Below, piece by piece: positions 18,502-28,940 of a DNA stretch of 64,000 bases. Every line of letters starts with the position of its first letter. Within the stretch, counting starts at the first letter, position 1. The translations under genes and the position numbers were made by a program. The notes under the pieces were generated by a model, which saw nothing but the letters and a program-made list of their open reading frames with translations, did not search any database and was not told the DNA's origin. This DNA is from Tardiphaga alba (GTDB taxonomy: Bacteria; Pseudomonadota; Alphaproteobacteria; Rhizobiales; Xanthobacteraceae). The stretch is from NCBI RefSeq assembly GCF_018279705.1, contig NZ_CP036498.1:3117001-3181000 (forward strand). Direction: 5' to 3'.

Positions 18502-19888
18502 GCCGGACATGAAAGCTGCCAGCGATGGCGTGGCGACGGTTGCCGGCAAGGCCCGCCGCCGCACCGTCTCGATCGCGGTGACGCTGCTGATCCTTGGCGG
18601 CCTCGGCTATATCGCCTGGCAGGCTATGCAGCCGCGTCAGGGTGGTGGCGACATGCGCCGCGGCGGCTTCCGGCCGGACATGATGATCGTGCCGGTGCTC
18701 GCAGCCACGCCGAAGATCGAGGACGTGCCAGTCTATCTCGACGGCGTGGGCGCCGTGCGTGCGCTCAACACCGTCACGGTCCGTGCGCAGGTCGACGGCA
18801 AACTGATCAAGGTCAATTTCAAGGAAGGCCAGGACGTCAAGGCGGGCGATGTGCTCGCCGAGATCGACCCGGTCCTCTACAAGGCGCTGTACGACCAGGC
18901 TGTCGCCAAGAAGGCGCAGGACGAAGCCACACTCGCCAATGCGCGGCTCGACCTGATCCGTTACGAGCAGCTTGCCCAGTCCAATGCGGGTTCCAAGCAG
19001 CAGGCGGACACCCAGCGCGCGCTGGTCGCCCAGCAGGAAGCGCTTGTGAAAGCTGATCAGGCCGCCATCGACAATGCCGGGGCCACGCTCAGCTACACCA
19101 ACATCATCGCGCCGCTGTCCGGCCGCGCCGGCCTGCGTCAGGTCGATCAGGGCAACCTGATCCGCGCCTCCGATACGACGGGTCTGGTGGTGATCACACA
19201 GCTGCAGCCGATCGCCGTGCTGTTCAGCCTGCCGCAGCAGCAGATCACACGCGCCAATGCCGCTGCCGCCAAGGGACAGCTGACCGTCGACGTGTTTGGA
19301 AATGACGGCGTGACTGTCGTCGATACGGGCACGCTGACGGGCATCGACAATCAGGTCGATCAGACCACGGGCACCGTGAAGGTGAAGGCGGAGTTTCCGA
19401 ATCCGAACTATCAGCTCTGGCCCGGCCAGTTCGTCAATGTCCGCCTCAAGGTGGAGACGCTGAAGGACGCCATGGTGGTGCCGACCTCCGCCGTGCAGCG
19501 CGGTCCGGCCGGCACATTCAGCTATGTGATCGGCGAAGGCGATGTGGTGAAGGCGGTGCCGATCACGGTCACGCAGCAGAGCGAACTGTCGGCCGTTATC
19601 GCCAAAGGCCTGTCAGCTACCGACCGCGTCGTGACCACGGGCTTTGCCAATCTGTCCGATGGCGCCAAGGTCAGCGTCGGCACCAATACGGGCGAGCCCA
19701 CGGTTGATCTCGCGCCCCGCAAGCGCAGCGGCACCAAAGGCAGCGATGCCGGTGAACGTCGCAGCAAACGCGGGCAGGGCCAGCAGCAGGGTGGCGATGG
19801 CAATCCGTCCGCGCCAATGGGCCAGACAGCCCCCGCCGCCGGCCAGCCCAATCAGGGGAACGCACCGCAGGGAGCGAAACAGCCATGA
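18491..19888 (+). CDS. RND efflux periplasmic adaptor, MdtA-like
   Basis: Membrane fusion protein of 465 residues: an N-terminal membrane anchor (SIAVTLLILGGLGYIAW), lipoyl-like domain around LNTVTVRAQVDGKLIKVNF, alpha-hairpin (ANARLDLIRYEQLAQS) and beta-barrel domain, then a low-complexity basic and Q/G/P-rich tail of about 60 residues. Start ATG 18491 has GGAAAG eight bases upstream and overlaps the NodT gene; a second ATG at 18509 is possible. It links the inner membrane pumps to the outer membrane factor. Confidence 0.9.
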   Translation: MLFKPDMKAASDGVATVAGKARRRTVSIAVTLLILGGLGYIAWQAMQPRQGGGDMRRGGFRPDMMIVPVLAATPKIEDVPVYLDGVGAVRALNTVTVRAQVDGKLIKVNFKEGQDVKAGDVLAEIDPVLYKALYDQAVAKKAQDEATLANARLDLIRYEQLAQSNAGSKQQADTQRALVAQQEALVKADQAAIDNAGATLSYTNIIAPLSGRAGLRQVDQGNLIRASDTTGLVVITQLQPIAVLFSLPQQQITRANAAAAKGQLTVDVFGNDGVTVVDTGTLTGIDNQVDQTTGTVKVKAEFPNPNYQLWPGQFVNVRLKVETLKDAMVVPTSAVQRGPAGTFSYVIGEGDVVKAVPITVTQQSELSAVIAKGLSATDRVVTTGFANLSDGAKVSVGTNTGEPTVDLAPRKRSGTKGSDAGERRSKRGQGQQQGGDGNPSAPMGQTAPAAGQPNQGNAPQGAKQP

Positions 19889-19945
19889 CGCCGATCCAGA
19901 CCGGTCGTCGCGGTTGATGGCCGCGATCGCGAAGAGCGCACAGAT

Positions 19946-22900
19946 ATGAGCGTCTCCGAACCCTTTATCCGCCGGCCTGTCGCAACATCCCTGATCGGGG
20001 TGGCGCTGCTGATCGGCGGTTTGCTCGGCTATTTCGCGCTACCGGTTTCGGCGCTGCCGCAGGTCGACTTCCCGACGGTGCAGGTCTCGACGCAATTGCC
20101 GGGCGCGAGCCCGGAAGTGACCGCGTCGCTGATCACTGCGCCGCTGGAACGGCAGCTCGGCCAAATCCCGTCGCTGGTATCGATGACATCGACCAGCTCC
20201 TATGGCGTCAGCCAGATCTCGCTGCAGTTCGACCTAAATCGCGACATCGATGGCGCCACGCAGGATGTGCAGGCGGCGATCAATGCCGCCGCCGGCGTGC
20301 TGCCGCGCAACCTGCCTTATCCGCCGGTCTATGCGAAAGTGAACCCGGCCGACGCGCCGGTGATGACGCTGGCGCTGACCTCCGACACGATCGCGCTGCG
20401 CGCCATGAGCGATCTGTCCGACACGCTGTTGGCGCAGCGGCTCAGCCAGATCTCCGGCGTCGGCAAAGTGGGCGTGCTTGGCGGGCTCAAGCCTGCGGTC
20501 CGCGTACAGGCTGATCTGGCGCGGCTTGCGGCCTATGGCATCTCCATGGAGGACCTGCGCACGGCGATTGCGGGCGCCAATGTGTCCGGCCCGAAAGGAT
20601 CGCTCGACGGGCCACAACAGGCCTACACCATTGCGGCCAACGACCAGATCGCTGCGGCGGAGGCGTATAAGCCGATCATCATCGCCTATCGCAACGGCGC
20701 GCCCGTCACCATCGGCGACGTCGCGCAGATCGTGGACGGCCTGGAGAACAATCGCACCGGCGGTTGGTATCAGGGAACACCGGCGGTCATCATCGAGATC
20801 CAGCGCCAGCCCGGCGCCAATGTCATCGAGGTGGTGCGCCAGATCCGCGAGGAAATCCCGAAAGTGCAGCGCTTGATGCCGGCCGGCGTCAAGCTGACCA
20901 TCGTCAGCGACCGCACGGTGACCATCCGCGCCTCCGTTCATGACGTGCAATTTACGCTGGTGCTGGCCGTCATCCTCGTGACGCTGGTGGTGCTGCTGTT
21001 CCTGCGCTCGCTGCGCGCCACGCTGATTGCCGGCGTCGCGCTGCCGCTGTCGCTGATCACGTCGTTCGGCGTGATGTATTTCGCCGGCTTCAGCCTCGAC
21101 AATCTCTCGCTGATGGCGCTGACCATCGGCACCGGTTTCGTGGTCGACGATGCCATCGTGATGATCGAGAACATCGTCCGCCACATGGAGGAGGGCGAAA
21201 GCCCGATGCAGGCGGCGCTGAAGGGCGCCAGCGAAATCGGCTTCACCGTCATCTCGCTCACCGTCTCGCTGATCGCGGTGTTCATCCCGCTGCTGTTCAT
21301 GTCCGGCCTTGTCGGCCGCATGTTCCGGGAGTTTGCGCTGACACTGACCATCGCCGTCGTGATGTCCGCCGTGGTGTCGCTGACACTGACGCCGATGATG
21401 TGCTCGCGGCTGCTGAAGAACATGCATGACGAATGGCAGGTGCCGGGTCTTGCCACGATCAGCCGCGGTATCGACGCCATGGTGGCGTTCTATCACCGCA
21501 CGCTGCTGTGGGTGATGAAGCATCAACCGGCGACGCTGGTGGTGACCTTCATCACCATCGCGGCCACGCTCGGCCTCTATGTGATCGCGCCCAAAGGTTT
21601 CCTGCCACTGCAGGATACGGCGTCGATCACCGCGGTGACCGAGGCCGGTCCGGATGTCTCCTTCACGGAGATGCAGAATCGGCAGAGCGCGGTCGCTGCC
21701 ATCATCCAGGTCGATCCGGATGTGGTCGGGGTGGTGTCGGTGATCGGCGGCGGCTCCGTCAATCCGACCACCAATGTGGGTCGTCTGGTGATGACGCTGA
21801 AACCGCTTGGCGAGCGCAAGGACAACATCACCAAGGTCATCACGCGGCTCAAGGAGCGCGTCGCTGGCGTTCCGGGCATGACGGTCTATTTCCAGCCGGT
21901 GCAGGATATCCAGATCAGCACGTCGTCGAGCCGGTCGCAGTATCAATACACGCTGACCGGCACGGATGCTGCCGAGGTGACCCAGTGGTCGCAGCGCCTG
22001 GTCAAGGAGTTGCGCAGCGATCCGATGTTCCGCGACGTGTCGTCAGAAGCGGCCGTGGGCGGCCTGCGCGCTGCGCTCGATATCGACCGCCAGCGCGCCG
22101 GCCAGCTCGGTGTCAGCCTGCAGGCCATCAATGACACGCTGAACGATGCCTTCGCGCAGCGGCAGATTTCGACCATCTATGGCCAGTCGAACCAGTATCG
22201 TGTGGTGCTGGAAGCACTGCCGGAGCAGCAACGCGATCCCGGTGTGCTATCAAAACTCTATCTGCCCGGCGCCAATAACGGTACCAACAATGCGCAAGTG
22301 CCGCTCTCGGCCGTCGCCACGCTGACGCGGACCACGGCGCCACTCGCGATCTCGCATCAGGCCCAATTCCCCGCGATCTCGCTCAGCTTCAATCTCGCGC
22401 CTGGCGAATCCCTCGGCAATGCCGTCGAGGAAGTGAAGACCATCGAAGCGCGGATCGGTATGCCGACCAGCATCGTCGGCATGTTTTCGGGCGATGCGGC
22501 CGAATTTTCCAAGTCGCTGGCCGGACAGCCGTGGCTGATCCTAGCCGCCATCGTCACGATCTATATCGTGCTGGGCGTGCTCTATGAGAGCTACATCCAC
22601 CCAATCACCATTCTCTCGACGCTGCCATCCGCGGGTGTCGGCGCCATTCTCGCGCTGATGCTGTGCGGCGAGGACCTGTCGGTGATCGGCCTGATCGGCA
22701 TCATTCTCCTGATGGGCATCGTCAAGAAGAACGCCATCATGATGATCGACTTCGCGCTCGATGCCGAGCGTGAGCGCGGCATGGCGCCGGAGGCGGCCAT
22801 CGTCGAGGCCTGCCTGCTGCGGTTCCGCCCGATCATGATGACGACGCTGGCGGCGCTGTTCGGCGCGCTACCGCTGGCGCTGGAGAGCGGCACCGGCTCG

Positions 22901-23080
22901 GAGCTGCGCTTTCCGCTCGGCGTTTCCATCATCGGCGGCCTGATCCTCAGCCAGATGCTGACGCTTTATACGACGCCGGTGATCTATCTCGCGCTTGATC
23001 GCGTCAGTCTGCGGTTCCGCCGCTCGTCGCCAAATGTCGCGGGTACGCCGGGACGGGCCGGGGCAGGAGGGCGGCCCTAG
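19946..23080 (+). CDS. RND multidrug efflux pump, MdtB-like
   Basis: Proton-driven RND transporter of 1044 residues, full length. The N-terminus FIRRPVATSLIGVALLIGG, the first periplasmic loop, the GFVVDDAIVMIENIVRHMEEG motif with the acidic residues of the proton relay, and the second-half GIVKKNAIMMIDFALDAER are all present. Followed with a one-base overlap by a second RND gene, as in mdtB-mdtC, where the two proteins form a heterotrimer. Substrates are not predictable from sequence. Confidence 0.92.
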   Translation: MSVSEPFIRRPVATSLIGVALLIGGLLGYFALPVSALPQVDFPTVQVSTQLPGASPEVTASLITAPLERQLGQIPSLVSMTSTSSYGVSQISLQFDLNRDIDGATQDVQAAINAAAGVLPRNLPYPPVYAKVNPADAPVMTLALTSDTIALRAMSDLSDTLLAQRLSQISGVGKVGVLGGLKPAVRVQADLARLAAYGISMEDLRTAIAGANVSGPKGSLDGPQQAYTIAANDQIAAAEAYKPIIIAYRNGAPVTIGDVAQIVDGLENNRTGGWYQGTPAVIIEIQRQPGANVIEVVRQIREEIPKVQRLMPAGVKLTIVSDRTVTIRASVHDVQFTLVLAVILVTLVVLLFLRSLRATLIAGVALPLSLITSFGVMYFAGFSLDNLSLMALTIGTGFVVDDAIVMIENIVRHMEEGESPMQAALKGASEIGFTVISLTVSLIAVFIPLLFMSGLVGRMFREFALTLTIAVVMSAVVSLTLTPMMCSRLLKNMHDEWQVPGLATISRGIDAMVAFYHRTLLWVMKHQPATLVVTFITIAATLGLYVIAPKGFLPLQDTASITAVTEAGPDVSFTEMQNRQSAVAAIIQVDPDVVGVVSVIGGGSVNPTTNVGRLVMTLKPLGERKDNITKVITRLKERVAGVPGMTVYFQPVQDIQISTSSSRSQYQYTLTGTDAAEVTQWSQRLVKELRSDPMFRDVSSEAAVGGLRAALDIDRQRAGQLGVSLQAINDTLNDAFAQRQISTIYGQSNQYRVVLEALPEQQRDPGVLSKLYLPGANNGTNNAQVPLSAVATLTRTTAPLAISHQAQFPAISLSFNLAPGESLGNAVEEVKTIEARIGMPTSIVGMFSGDAAEFSKSLAGQPWLILAAIVTIYIVLGVLYESYIHPITILSTLPSAGVGAILALMLCGEDLSVIGLIGIILLMGIVKKNAIMMIDFALDAERERGMAPEAAIVEACLLRFRPIMMTTLAALFGALPLALESGTGSELRFPLGVSIIGGLILSQMLTLYTTPVIYLALDRVSLRFRRSSPNVAGTPGRAGAGGRP

Positions 23081-26000
23081 TGGCGATCTCGATCTCCGAG
23101 CCCTTCATCCGCAGGCCGGTCGGCACCACGCTGATGGCGATCGGCCTGTTCCTGCTCGGCGTCGTCGCCTATCGCATCCTGCCGGTCGCCGCCACGCCGA
23201 ATGTCGATTTTCCGATGATCATGGTGATGGCGTCGCGTCCCGGCGCCGATCCCGCGATCATGGCATCGACGGTCGCCGCCCCGCTGGAGCGGCGTCTCGG
23301 GACCATTGCCGGCCTCGAACAGATCACCTCGACGAGTTCGCTCGGCTCCACCCGCATCATGATGCAATTCGCCATCAGCCGCGATGCCGACCGCGCGGCG
23401 CGCGATGTGCAGGCGGCGATCAATGCCTCGATGGCGGACCTGCCAACCGATCTGCCGACGCTGCCGACCTTCCGCAAGGCCAATCCGGCCGCAGCACCCG
23501 TCTTCATTCTGGCGCTGACATCGAAGACCATGTCGGCCGCCGCCATCTATGACGTCGCCGACACCGTGCTGGTGCAGCGCATCGCGCAGGTGCCGGGGTA
23601 GGCGAGGTCACGGCATCGGGCGCCGACCAGCCTGCAGTGCGCATCCAGCTCAATCCGGTCGCGCTGTCGAATGCCGGCATATCCAGCGACGATGTCCGCA
23701 CCGCCATCGTCAATGCCAATCCGCTGGGCCCGGTCGGCATCTTCCAGGGCGCACGACAGAGCGAAACGATCTCGATGAATCCGCAGATGCGGACCGCGGA
23801 AGAATTCCGCGAGATCATTATCAAGAGCTCGAACGGCAACTTTTTGCGCCTGGCGGATGTTGCCGACGTTCAGGACGCCACGCGAAATAGCCGCTCGGTT
23901 GCGTGGTTCAACAAGCAGCCGGCGGTGCTGATCCAGATCACCAAGCAGGGTAATGCCAATGTCATCGACACCGTCGATCGCGTGAAGGCGTTGATCCCTG
24001 ACCTGAAGCAGTGGATCCCCGCCGGCATCGAGGTTTCGGTGCTGACGGACCGCACCGGCACCATCCGCGCGTCAGTCGAGGATATGGAATGGACCCTGTT
24101 CGCCACGGCGATCCTGGTGATGGGCGTCGTGTTCCTGTTCGTCCGCCGCGGCGTGCCAACCATTGCGGCGGGCATTTCGGTGCCGCTGGCGCTGGCGGGC
24201 ACGCTGGCCGGCATGTGGCTAGCCGGTTTCTCGATCAACAATCTGTCGCTGATGGCGCTGGTCATCTCGGTCGGCTTCGTGGTCGACGATGCCATCGTCA
24301 TGATCGAGAACATGTATCGCAATCTCGAAGACGGCATGGCGCCGATGCAGGCCGCGCTCGAAGGCGCCAAGCAGATCGGCTTCACCGTCGTTTCGATCAG
24401 CCTGTCGCTGGTCGCCGCCTTCATTCCACTGCTGTTCATGGATGGCCTGGTCGGCCGATTGCTGCGTGAATTCTCGCTGACGCTGACCTTTGCGATCGCG
24501 GTTTCAACCCTGGTGTCGCTGACGGTGACCCCGATGATCTGCGCGCAATATATTCGCGCGGCGATGTCCTCGACCGAAACACGCTTCGATCGCATCGTCG
24601 AAGGCTTGCTGTCACGGATCATCGCGATCTACGAGCGGACACTGCGGGGCGTGCTGGAGTTCCCGCTGATGACCCTGGTGGTCTTCTTCGCCACCATCGC
24701 TCTGACCGTGACGCTCTACATCAAGACGCCGAAAGGTTTCTTCCCGAGCGATGACAGCGGCTTTGTCATCGGCTCTACGCGGGCATCTGCGGATACGTCT
24801 TTCCAGGCCATGCTGCCGCTGCAGCAGCAGGTCATGGACATCGTACTGGCCGATCCCGGTGTCGCCAGCGTCGGCTCCTCGCTCGGTGGCACCGGCGGTT
24901 TCGGCGGCGGCGGCCCGCGCGGCTCCATGTTCATCGCTCTCAAGTCGCCGGCGGAGCGCGATGGTGCGTCCACCGAAGACGTCATCAACCGCCTGCGGCC
25001 GAAGCTGAGCAATATTCCCGGAATTCGCCTGTTCATGTTCGCTGCACAGGATCTGCGTGCCGGCGGACGGCAGAGCGACTCCAACTATCAGTACACGCTG
25101 ACATCCAGCAATCTGGAGCTGCTGCAGAAGTGGGCGCCGCTGGTGAGCAAGCGGCTGGAGACGGTTGAAGGCGTCACCGACGTCTCCAGCGACCGCGATC
25201 CCGGCGGGTTGCAACTGACGCTGCAGATCGACCGCAAACTGGCGTCGAGCCTCGGCGTCGATGTCGCCGATATCGATTCCGCGCTCAACAATGCATTCTC
25301 GCAGCGGCAGATTTCGACGATCTACACCCAGCGCAACCAGTACAAGGTGATCCTGGAGATCAACGGCAAGTTCCAGAACGATCCCGCCGATCTCGAGCGC
25401 ATCTATGTGGCCGGCACCGGCGGCGCGCAGGTGCCGCTCTCGGCAGTCGCCAAGATCACACGCTCGCTGACGCCGCTGGCGGTCTATCACTCGCAGTCGA
25501 TGCCTTCGACGACGGTGTCGTTCAATCTGCTGCCCGGCGTGCAACTGGATTCCGTCACCAGCTCAATTCAACGCGCCGTCGACGAACTGCACATGCCGGA
25601 AGGAATTCGCGGCGGCTTCGAGGGCAGCGCCGGCGATTTCAACAAAACGGCCAGCCGGCAGCCACTGCTTATCCTGGGCGCATTGATCGCGATGTATATC
25701 GTGCTGGGCGTTCTCTATGAGAGCCTGATGCATCCGCTGACGATCATCTCGACATTGCCGTCTGCAGGGCTGGGCGCACTGCTGGCGCTGCAACTGACCA
25801 ATACGCCGCTGACGGTGATCGCCTTTGTCGGCATCATCCTGCTGATCGGCATCGTCAAGAAGAACGGCATTATGCTGGTGGATTTTGCGCTCGAGGCCGA
25901 GCGCCAGCGCAATCTGTCGCCGGCGGATGCCATTTTCGAGGCCTGCCGCGCGCGCTTCCGGCCGATCCTGATGACATCGCTGGCCGCAGCCTTCGCCGCG

Positions 26001-26183
26001 ATCCCCCTGGTGGTCGCCACGGGCCCCGGCACCGAACTCCGGCGACCGCTCGGAATCACCATCATCGGCGGCCTCTTCGTGTCGCAGATCCTGACGCTGT
26101 ACACGACGCCCGTGATCTATCTTTTGATCGACCGGCTGCGAAACAGATACCGCTCACAGCCGCTACCGGCGCCGGCCGAATAG
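23080..26183 (+). pseudogene. RND multidrug efflux pump, MdtC-like, frameshifted as sequenced
   Basis: Second RND pump of about 1034 residues, read in two frames. The 5' part (GTG 23080, AGGAGG upstream) runs to a stop at 23599-23601 after AQVPG; the rest is open from about 23602 to 26183 in the next frame. At the break the DNA reads GTGCCGGGGTAGGCGAG; one more G gives V-P-G-V-G-E-V-T-A-S, the expected RND sequence. The remainder is complete, with GFVVDDAIVMIENMYRNLE and GIVKKNGIMLVDFALEAER. This looks like a missed base in a G run. If real, the pump would be lost and MdtB would act alone. Confidence 0.88.
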
Positions 26184-26228
26184 CGCCGCGGCGGTTGAAG
26201 CCGGCCCGTCCGCGGCGTATAGCGGGCA

Positions 26229-26960
26229 ATGTCCAGCACCCAAGACGTTTCGCCCGGCGAGATCATCGAGATCCCGGATTGCCCGCATTGCCAGAAGCCG
26301 GTGCCGTTCTGCATCTGCGACAGCATCGAACCGATCAAGAGTAAGCTCGAACTGCTGATCCTGCAGCATCCGCAGGAGCAGGACAGGGCGCTCGGAACCG
26401 CGCGCGTGGCCGCCCAGCATTTCGCCAATGCCCAGGTCAAGGTCGGCCTGTCCTGGCCAAGCCTGTCCAAGATTCTCGGCCGGACCGTCGATCCCGCCCG
26501 CTGGGCGATTCTTTATCTCGGCTCGGCCAAAGTGGCCGACTATGACACCGATCTCGACATTCTTGCCATCGACCGCAAGGGCGAAGCCGAGATGAACCAG
26601 AAGTCGCTGCTGCGTGACATCGAGGGCGTGATCCTGCTGGACGGCACCTGGAGCCAGGCCAAGGCGCTCTGGTGGCGCAATGCCTGGATGCTGAAATGCC
26701 AGCGCGTCATTCTTGGGCCCGCGGCACCCTCGCTTTACGGCAAGCTGCGCCGCGAGCCGCGCAAGGACGGCCTCTCCACGATCGAGGCGGCCGGCATGGT
26801 GCTCTCGGCCCTGCAGAAGCGGCCGGACATCGCCGCCACGCTCAATGCGAGCTTTGAGCGCATGCTGGCGCGATATCGCGAGGTCCAGGCCGAAATCCCG
26901 GAATTGGCCCCCAAAGCAAAGCCCAAGCGCGATTGGCGCCGTCGCGGGAAGAAGAAATAA
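26229..26960 (+). CDS. DTW-domain tRNA-uridine aminocarboxypropyltransferase
   Basis: Protein of 243 residues with the DTW domain: N-terminal zinc-type cysteines in CPHCQKPVPFCICD, the LILQHPQEQDRALGTAR motif, and LDGTWSQAKALWWRNAW, where the family signature D-x-T-W lies. Members transfer the aminocarboxypropyl group of SAM to a uridine in tRNA (acp3U, TapT in E. coli). The C-terminus is lysine/arginine-rich, fitting RNA binding. It stands alone, 46 bases after the RND genes and upstream of tRNA-Cys. A GC-rich inverted repeat (CGCCGCGG/CCGCGGCG, 26184-26217) precedes it. Confidence 0.87.
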   Translation: MSSTQDVSPGEIIEIPDCPHCQKPVPFCICDSIEPIKSKLELLILQHPQEQDRALGTARVAAQHFANAQVKVGLSWPSLSKILGRTVDPARWAILYLGSAKVADYDTDLDILAIDRKGEAEMNQKSLLRDIEGVILLDGTWSQAKALWWRNAWMLKCQRVILGPAAPSLYGKLRREPRKDGLSTIEAAGMVLSALQKRPDIAATLNASFERMLARYREVQAEIPELAPKAKPKRDWRRRGKKK

Positions 26961-27050
26961 CGGACAAAAACGTCACCGCGACGAAAGATACAAAATCATG
27001 ACGGCATAGCTATGGATTAGCCGTCGTGAGGGTGTTATAGGCCCGCCACT

Positions 27051-27124
27051 GGCCGCGTGGCGGAATGGTTACGCAGAGGACTGCAAATCCTTGCATCCCG
27101 GTTCGATTCCGGGCGCGGCCTCCA
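27051..27124 (+). tRNA. tRNA-Cys (GCA)
   Basis: Cloverleaf of 74 bases. The acceptor arms GGCCGCG and CGCGGCC pair completely, the T-arm has GGTTCGATTCC, the anticodon GCA is at 27083-27085 in a CTGCAAA loop, and the 3' CCA is encoded (27122-27124). A TTATAG box ten bases upstream could be a -10 element. Confidence 0.96.
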
Positions 27125-27143
27125 GCCTTGCGATATGCAAGGC
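27125..27143 (+). terminator. Hairpin directly after tRNA-Cys
   Basis: GCCTTGC (27125-27131) and GCAAGGC (27137-27143) pair around GATAT immediately after the encoded CCA, followed by a pyrimidine-rich stretch. Position and structure suit a weak intrinsic terminator or a 3' processing signal. Confidence 0.45.
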
Positions 27144-27311
27144 GTTCGACCTCTTATTCAGCTCATCACATTCGAAATTTGCAGCAGCCTGCGCGTCGGG
27201 GCTGACGGCTGTCGTGTTGGCCTGATGCAAAACGAAAACGCGGCCAAGCCGGAGGGCCTGACCGCGATGATTGCGCGTCACATGCACGGCGGTCTGGACC
27301 GCCGCCAGATC

Positions 27312-27491
27312 TCAGCAGGAGGCGTGCCAGCCGTCCGGAAACGGGAGGTGAGGCCAGGGGCCGCCATTGTCGTTGGCCGCCGTCGGAATCGGCGCCAGGA
27401 ACATCACCTGACTGCGGAAATCGTCCTCGATCTCGGCTTCGATCTCGGTACGGACCGCTTCCAGAATGTAATCGAACTCGGCTTCACTCAT
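27312..27491 (-). CDS. Hypothetical protein, 59 residues
   Basis: Small acidic protein starting MSEAEFDYILEAVRTEIEAE and ending PHLPFPDGWHASC. GGGAG lies seven bases ahead of the ATG at 27491, which supports real translation; the longer open frame upstream does not look coding. The middle carries an AANDNGG motif. I do not recognise a family. It lies between the two tRNA genes. Confidence 0.55.
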   Translation of the reverse strand: MSEAEFDYILEAVRTEIEAEIEDDFRSQVMFLAPIPTAANDNGGPWPHLPFPDGWHASC

Positions 27492-27740
27492 CGTCAAACT
27501 CCCTGTCTTGAGGGCAATCTGACGGAAAGCTTTTGTAGGCGCGTTGCAGGGATCGCTCAAATTGTATCGATCCACCGCGGAGGGCCGCGATGGTTGTCGA
27601 AGCGTTACGATGATTGATCCGATTTGAAGCAGGTCATCGGCGGTCAAAGCGCGATGGAAACGGCGGGGTCTTGTACGCATACACAATTTCACTGGCCCGG
27701 CACGACCACCAGGCCAGCATTCCAGGGCTAGAGAAGCGGC

Positions 27741-27914
27741 TCAGATTTCGATCGGAACGGCCAGACGGCCGATCAGCAACGCCACTTCGTCGAGATGCTC
27801 GTCGTCGTGATGCTCGACGGCTTCGGCCAACCGAATGACGCACTCGTCGTCGCTGATCAGGGGCAGGGAATTGATGTTGGTCGGAAGCGCGCGGTCGGTG
27901 TGCGTGGCGGGCAT
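27741..27914 (-). CDS. Hypothetical small acidic protein, 57 residues
   Basis: Short frame starting MPATHTDRALPTNINSLPLI and ending LLIGRLAVPIEI, with a strongly acidic and histidine-containing middle (EAVEHHDDEHLDE). GAGGTG stands a few bases before the ATG at 27914. No family recognised. Composition and ribosome binding site favour a real gene; function unknown. It lies 250 bases upstream of the 59-residue gene on the same strand. Confidence 0.5.
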   Translation of the reverse strand: MPATHTDRALPTNINSLPLISDDECVIRLAEAVEHHDDEHLDEVALLIGRLAVPIEI

Positions 27915-28168
27915 CGGTCACCTCGTTCGATTCGGGACTGGTTCGACGTCTCAGGGACCGAAGTTTCCGGCGCAATGTGCCGATAATTTGGCACGGCCAC
28001 GCCGGCGGCCCGCAAGGGAAATGGCGCTGACCGCAAAAAGTGCCTGCAAGATCGGGCTTTTCGAGGGTTTTCCCGTCCATGAAGCCAATGTGAAACAATC
28101 CGCATTTCCCACTTTCCAAGCCGGGATCGCTTTGTTATACGCTGCCGCACGCGACACGGTTCGCATTT

Positions 28169-28243
28169 TCCCTGGTAGCTCAGCGGTAGAGCATTCGACT
28201 GTTAATCGAATGGTCGCTGGTTCGAATCCAGCCCGGGGAGCCA
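28169..28243 (+). tRNA. tRNA-Asn (GTT)
   Basis: Cloverleaf of 75 bases: acceptor TCCCTGG pairs with CCGGGGA through one T-G pair, D-arm GCTCAGCGGTAGAGC, anticodon GTT at 28201-28203, T-arm GGTTCGAATCC and encoded CCA (28241-28243). A possible -10 box TTATAC is at 28135-28140. Confidence 0.96.
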
Positions 28244-28260
28244 TTCACTTTCAATGGCTT

Positions 28261-28277
28261 AAGCGATTTTATCGCTT
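28261..28277 (+). terminator. Hairpin after tRNA-Asn
   Basis: AAGCGAT (28261-28267) and ATCGCTT (28271-28277) pair around TTT, then a T- and C-rich stretch (TCTCACTCTCTTTT) follows. Likely intrinsic terminator of the tRNA-Asn transcript. Confidence 0.5.
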
Positions 28278-28639
28278 TCTCACTCTCTTTTGCATTCAAT
28301 GGACGGGGCCCACCGTGGGCCATTCGAACCGGCAACTAAGGTCGGGACATACCTGCACGCCGAGTCCGCCACCGTTACGCATCGGGCGATCTTGATCTGC
28401 GGGCCGTAGCAGCCTCAAAACATCGCTGAACCGTACGGACGTTGGGATCTGTGAATTTTGGCTAATGGCGTGCTCGGAAGCCTCTTGCTGTCTCCGGCAA
28501 GTCGGTAAATCGCCACCTAGGCTGCGTCCACTTCGCAAGCTACGCCGATAAATCTGAAAATGCGCGGACGTTCCCTGTGTCGGCAGCCGTCAGCCGCGGC
28601 GCGCGTGATCGGGACGGGTGGACTAGCGCGGGTGAAAGT
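28278..28639. other. Stretch without a supported gene downstream of tRNA-Asn
   Basis: About 360 bases. Several frames of 35-80 codons cross it on both strands, but none has a ribosome binding site or recognisable product. A short inverted repeat, GGCCCA and TGGGCC separated by three bases, is present near 28308-28322. Nothing else recognised. Confidence 0.45.
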
Positions 28640-28756
28640 TCAATTCATCAGCCGCGCGGCAATGAGCAGCGACCCGATTGTCCCTGCCACCACAGCGATG
28701 CCCATAACGATGATCATCACCCGGACCCAGCCGCTCTGTCGCGGTTGATCGACCAT
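28640..28756 (-). CDS. Possible 38-residue single-pass membrane peptide
   Basis: Frame starting MVDQPRQSGWVRVM and running into one hydrophobic segment (IIVMGIAVVAGTIGSLLIAA) ending in ARLMN. The topology (basic start, one helix, basic end) is typical of tiny membrane proteins. There is no good ribosome binding site, and a 14-codon frame ends at its start (TGATG). Treat as tentative. Confidence 0.3.
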   Translation of the reverse strand: MVDQPRQSGWVRVMIIVMGIAVVAGTIGSLLIAARLMN

Positions 28757-28940
28757 CAGCGCAGTCCCAGCGAAGCGATTGGAAATTTGAGATCGATGCT
28801 CATCTCGGTCCTGTCAGCCCGGTCGGAATTCTGCGGGCACGTCGCGGCGGGTCACCTGCAAACCAAAAAAAACATCGGCGAGCAGCGGCGCCGGGACTAG
28901 TGGCGTTCGGTGATGCGCGCAAGGGTTCGAATGAAAGTGT

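Noticed and set aside
20234..21946. Long minus-strand open frame of 570 codons across the MdtB-like gene
   Set aside because: Composition (His, Arg, Asp rich) is that of a shadow frame of G+C-rich coding DNA, and it lies opposite a fully conserved RND gene.
27051..28243. Genomic island inserted at a tRNA gene
   Set aside because: No integrase, no direct repeat of a tRNA 3' end, and core genes resume on both sides; the region is merely poor in recognisable genes.
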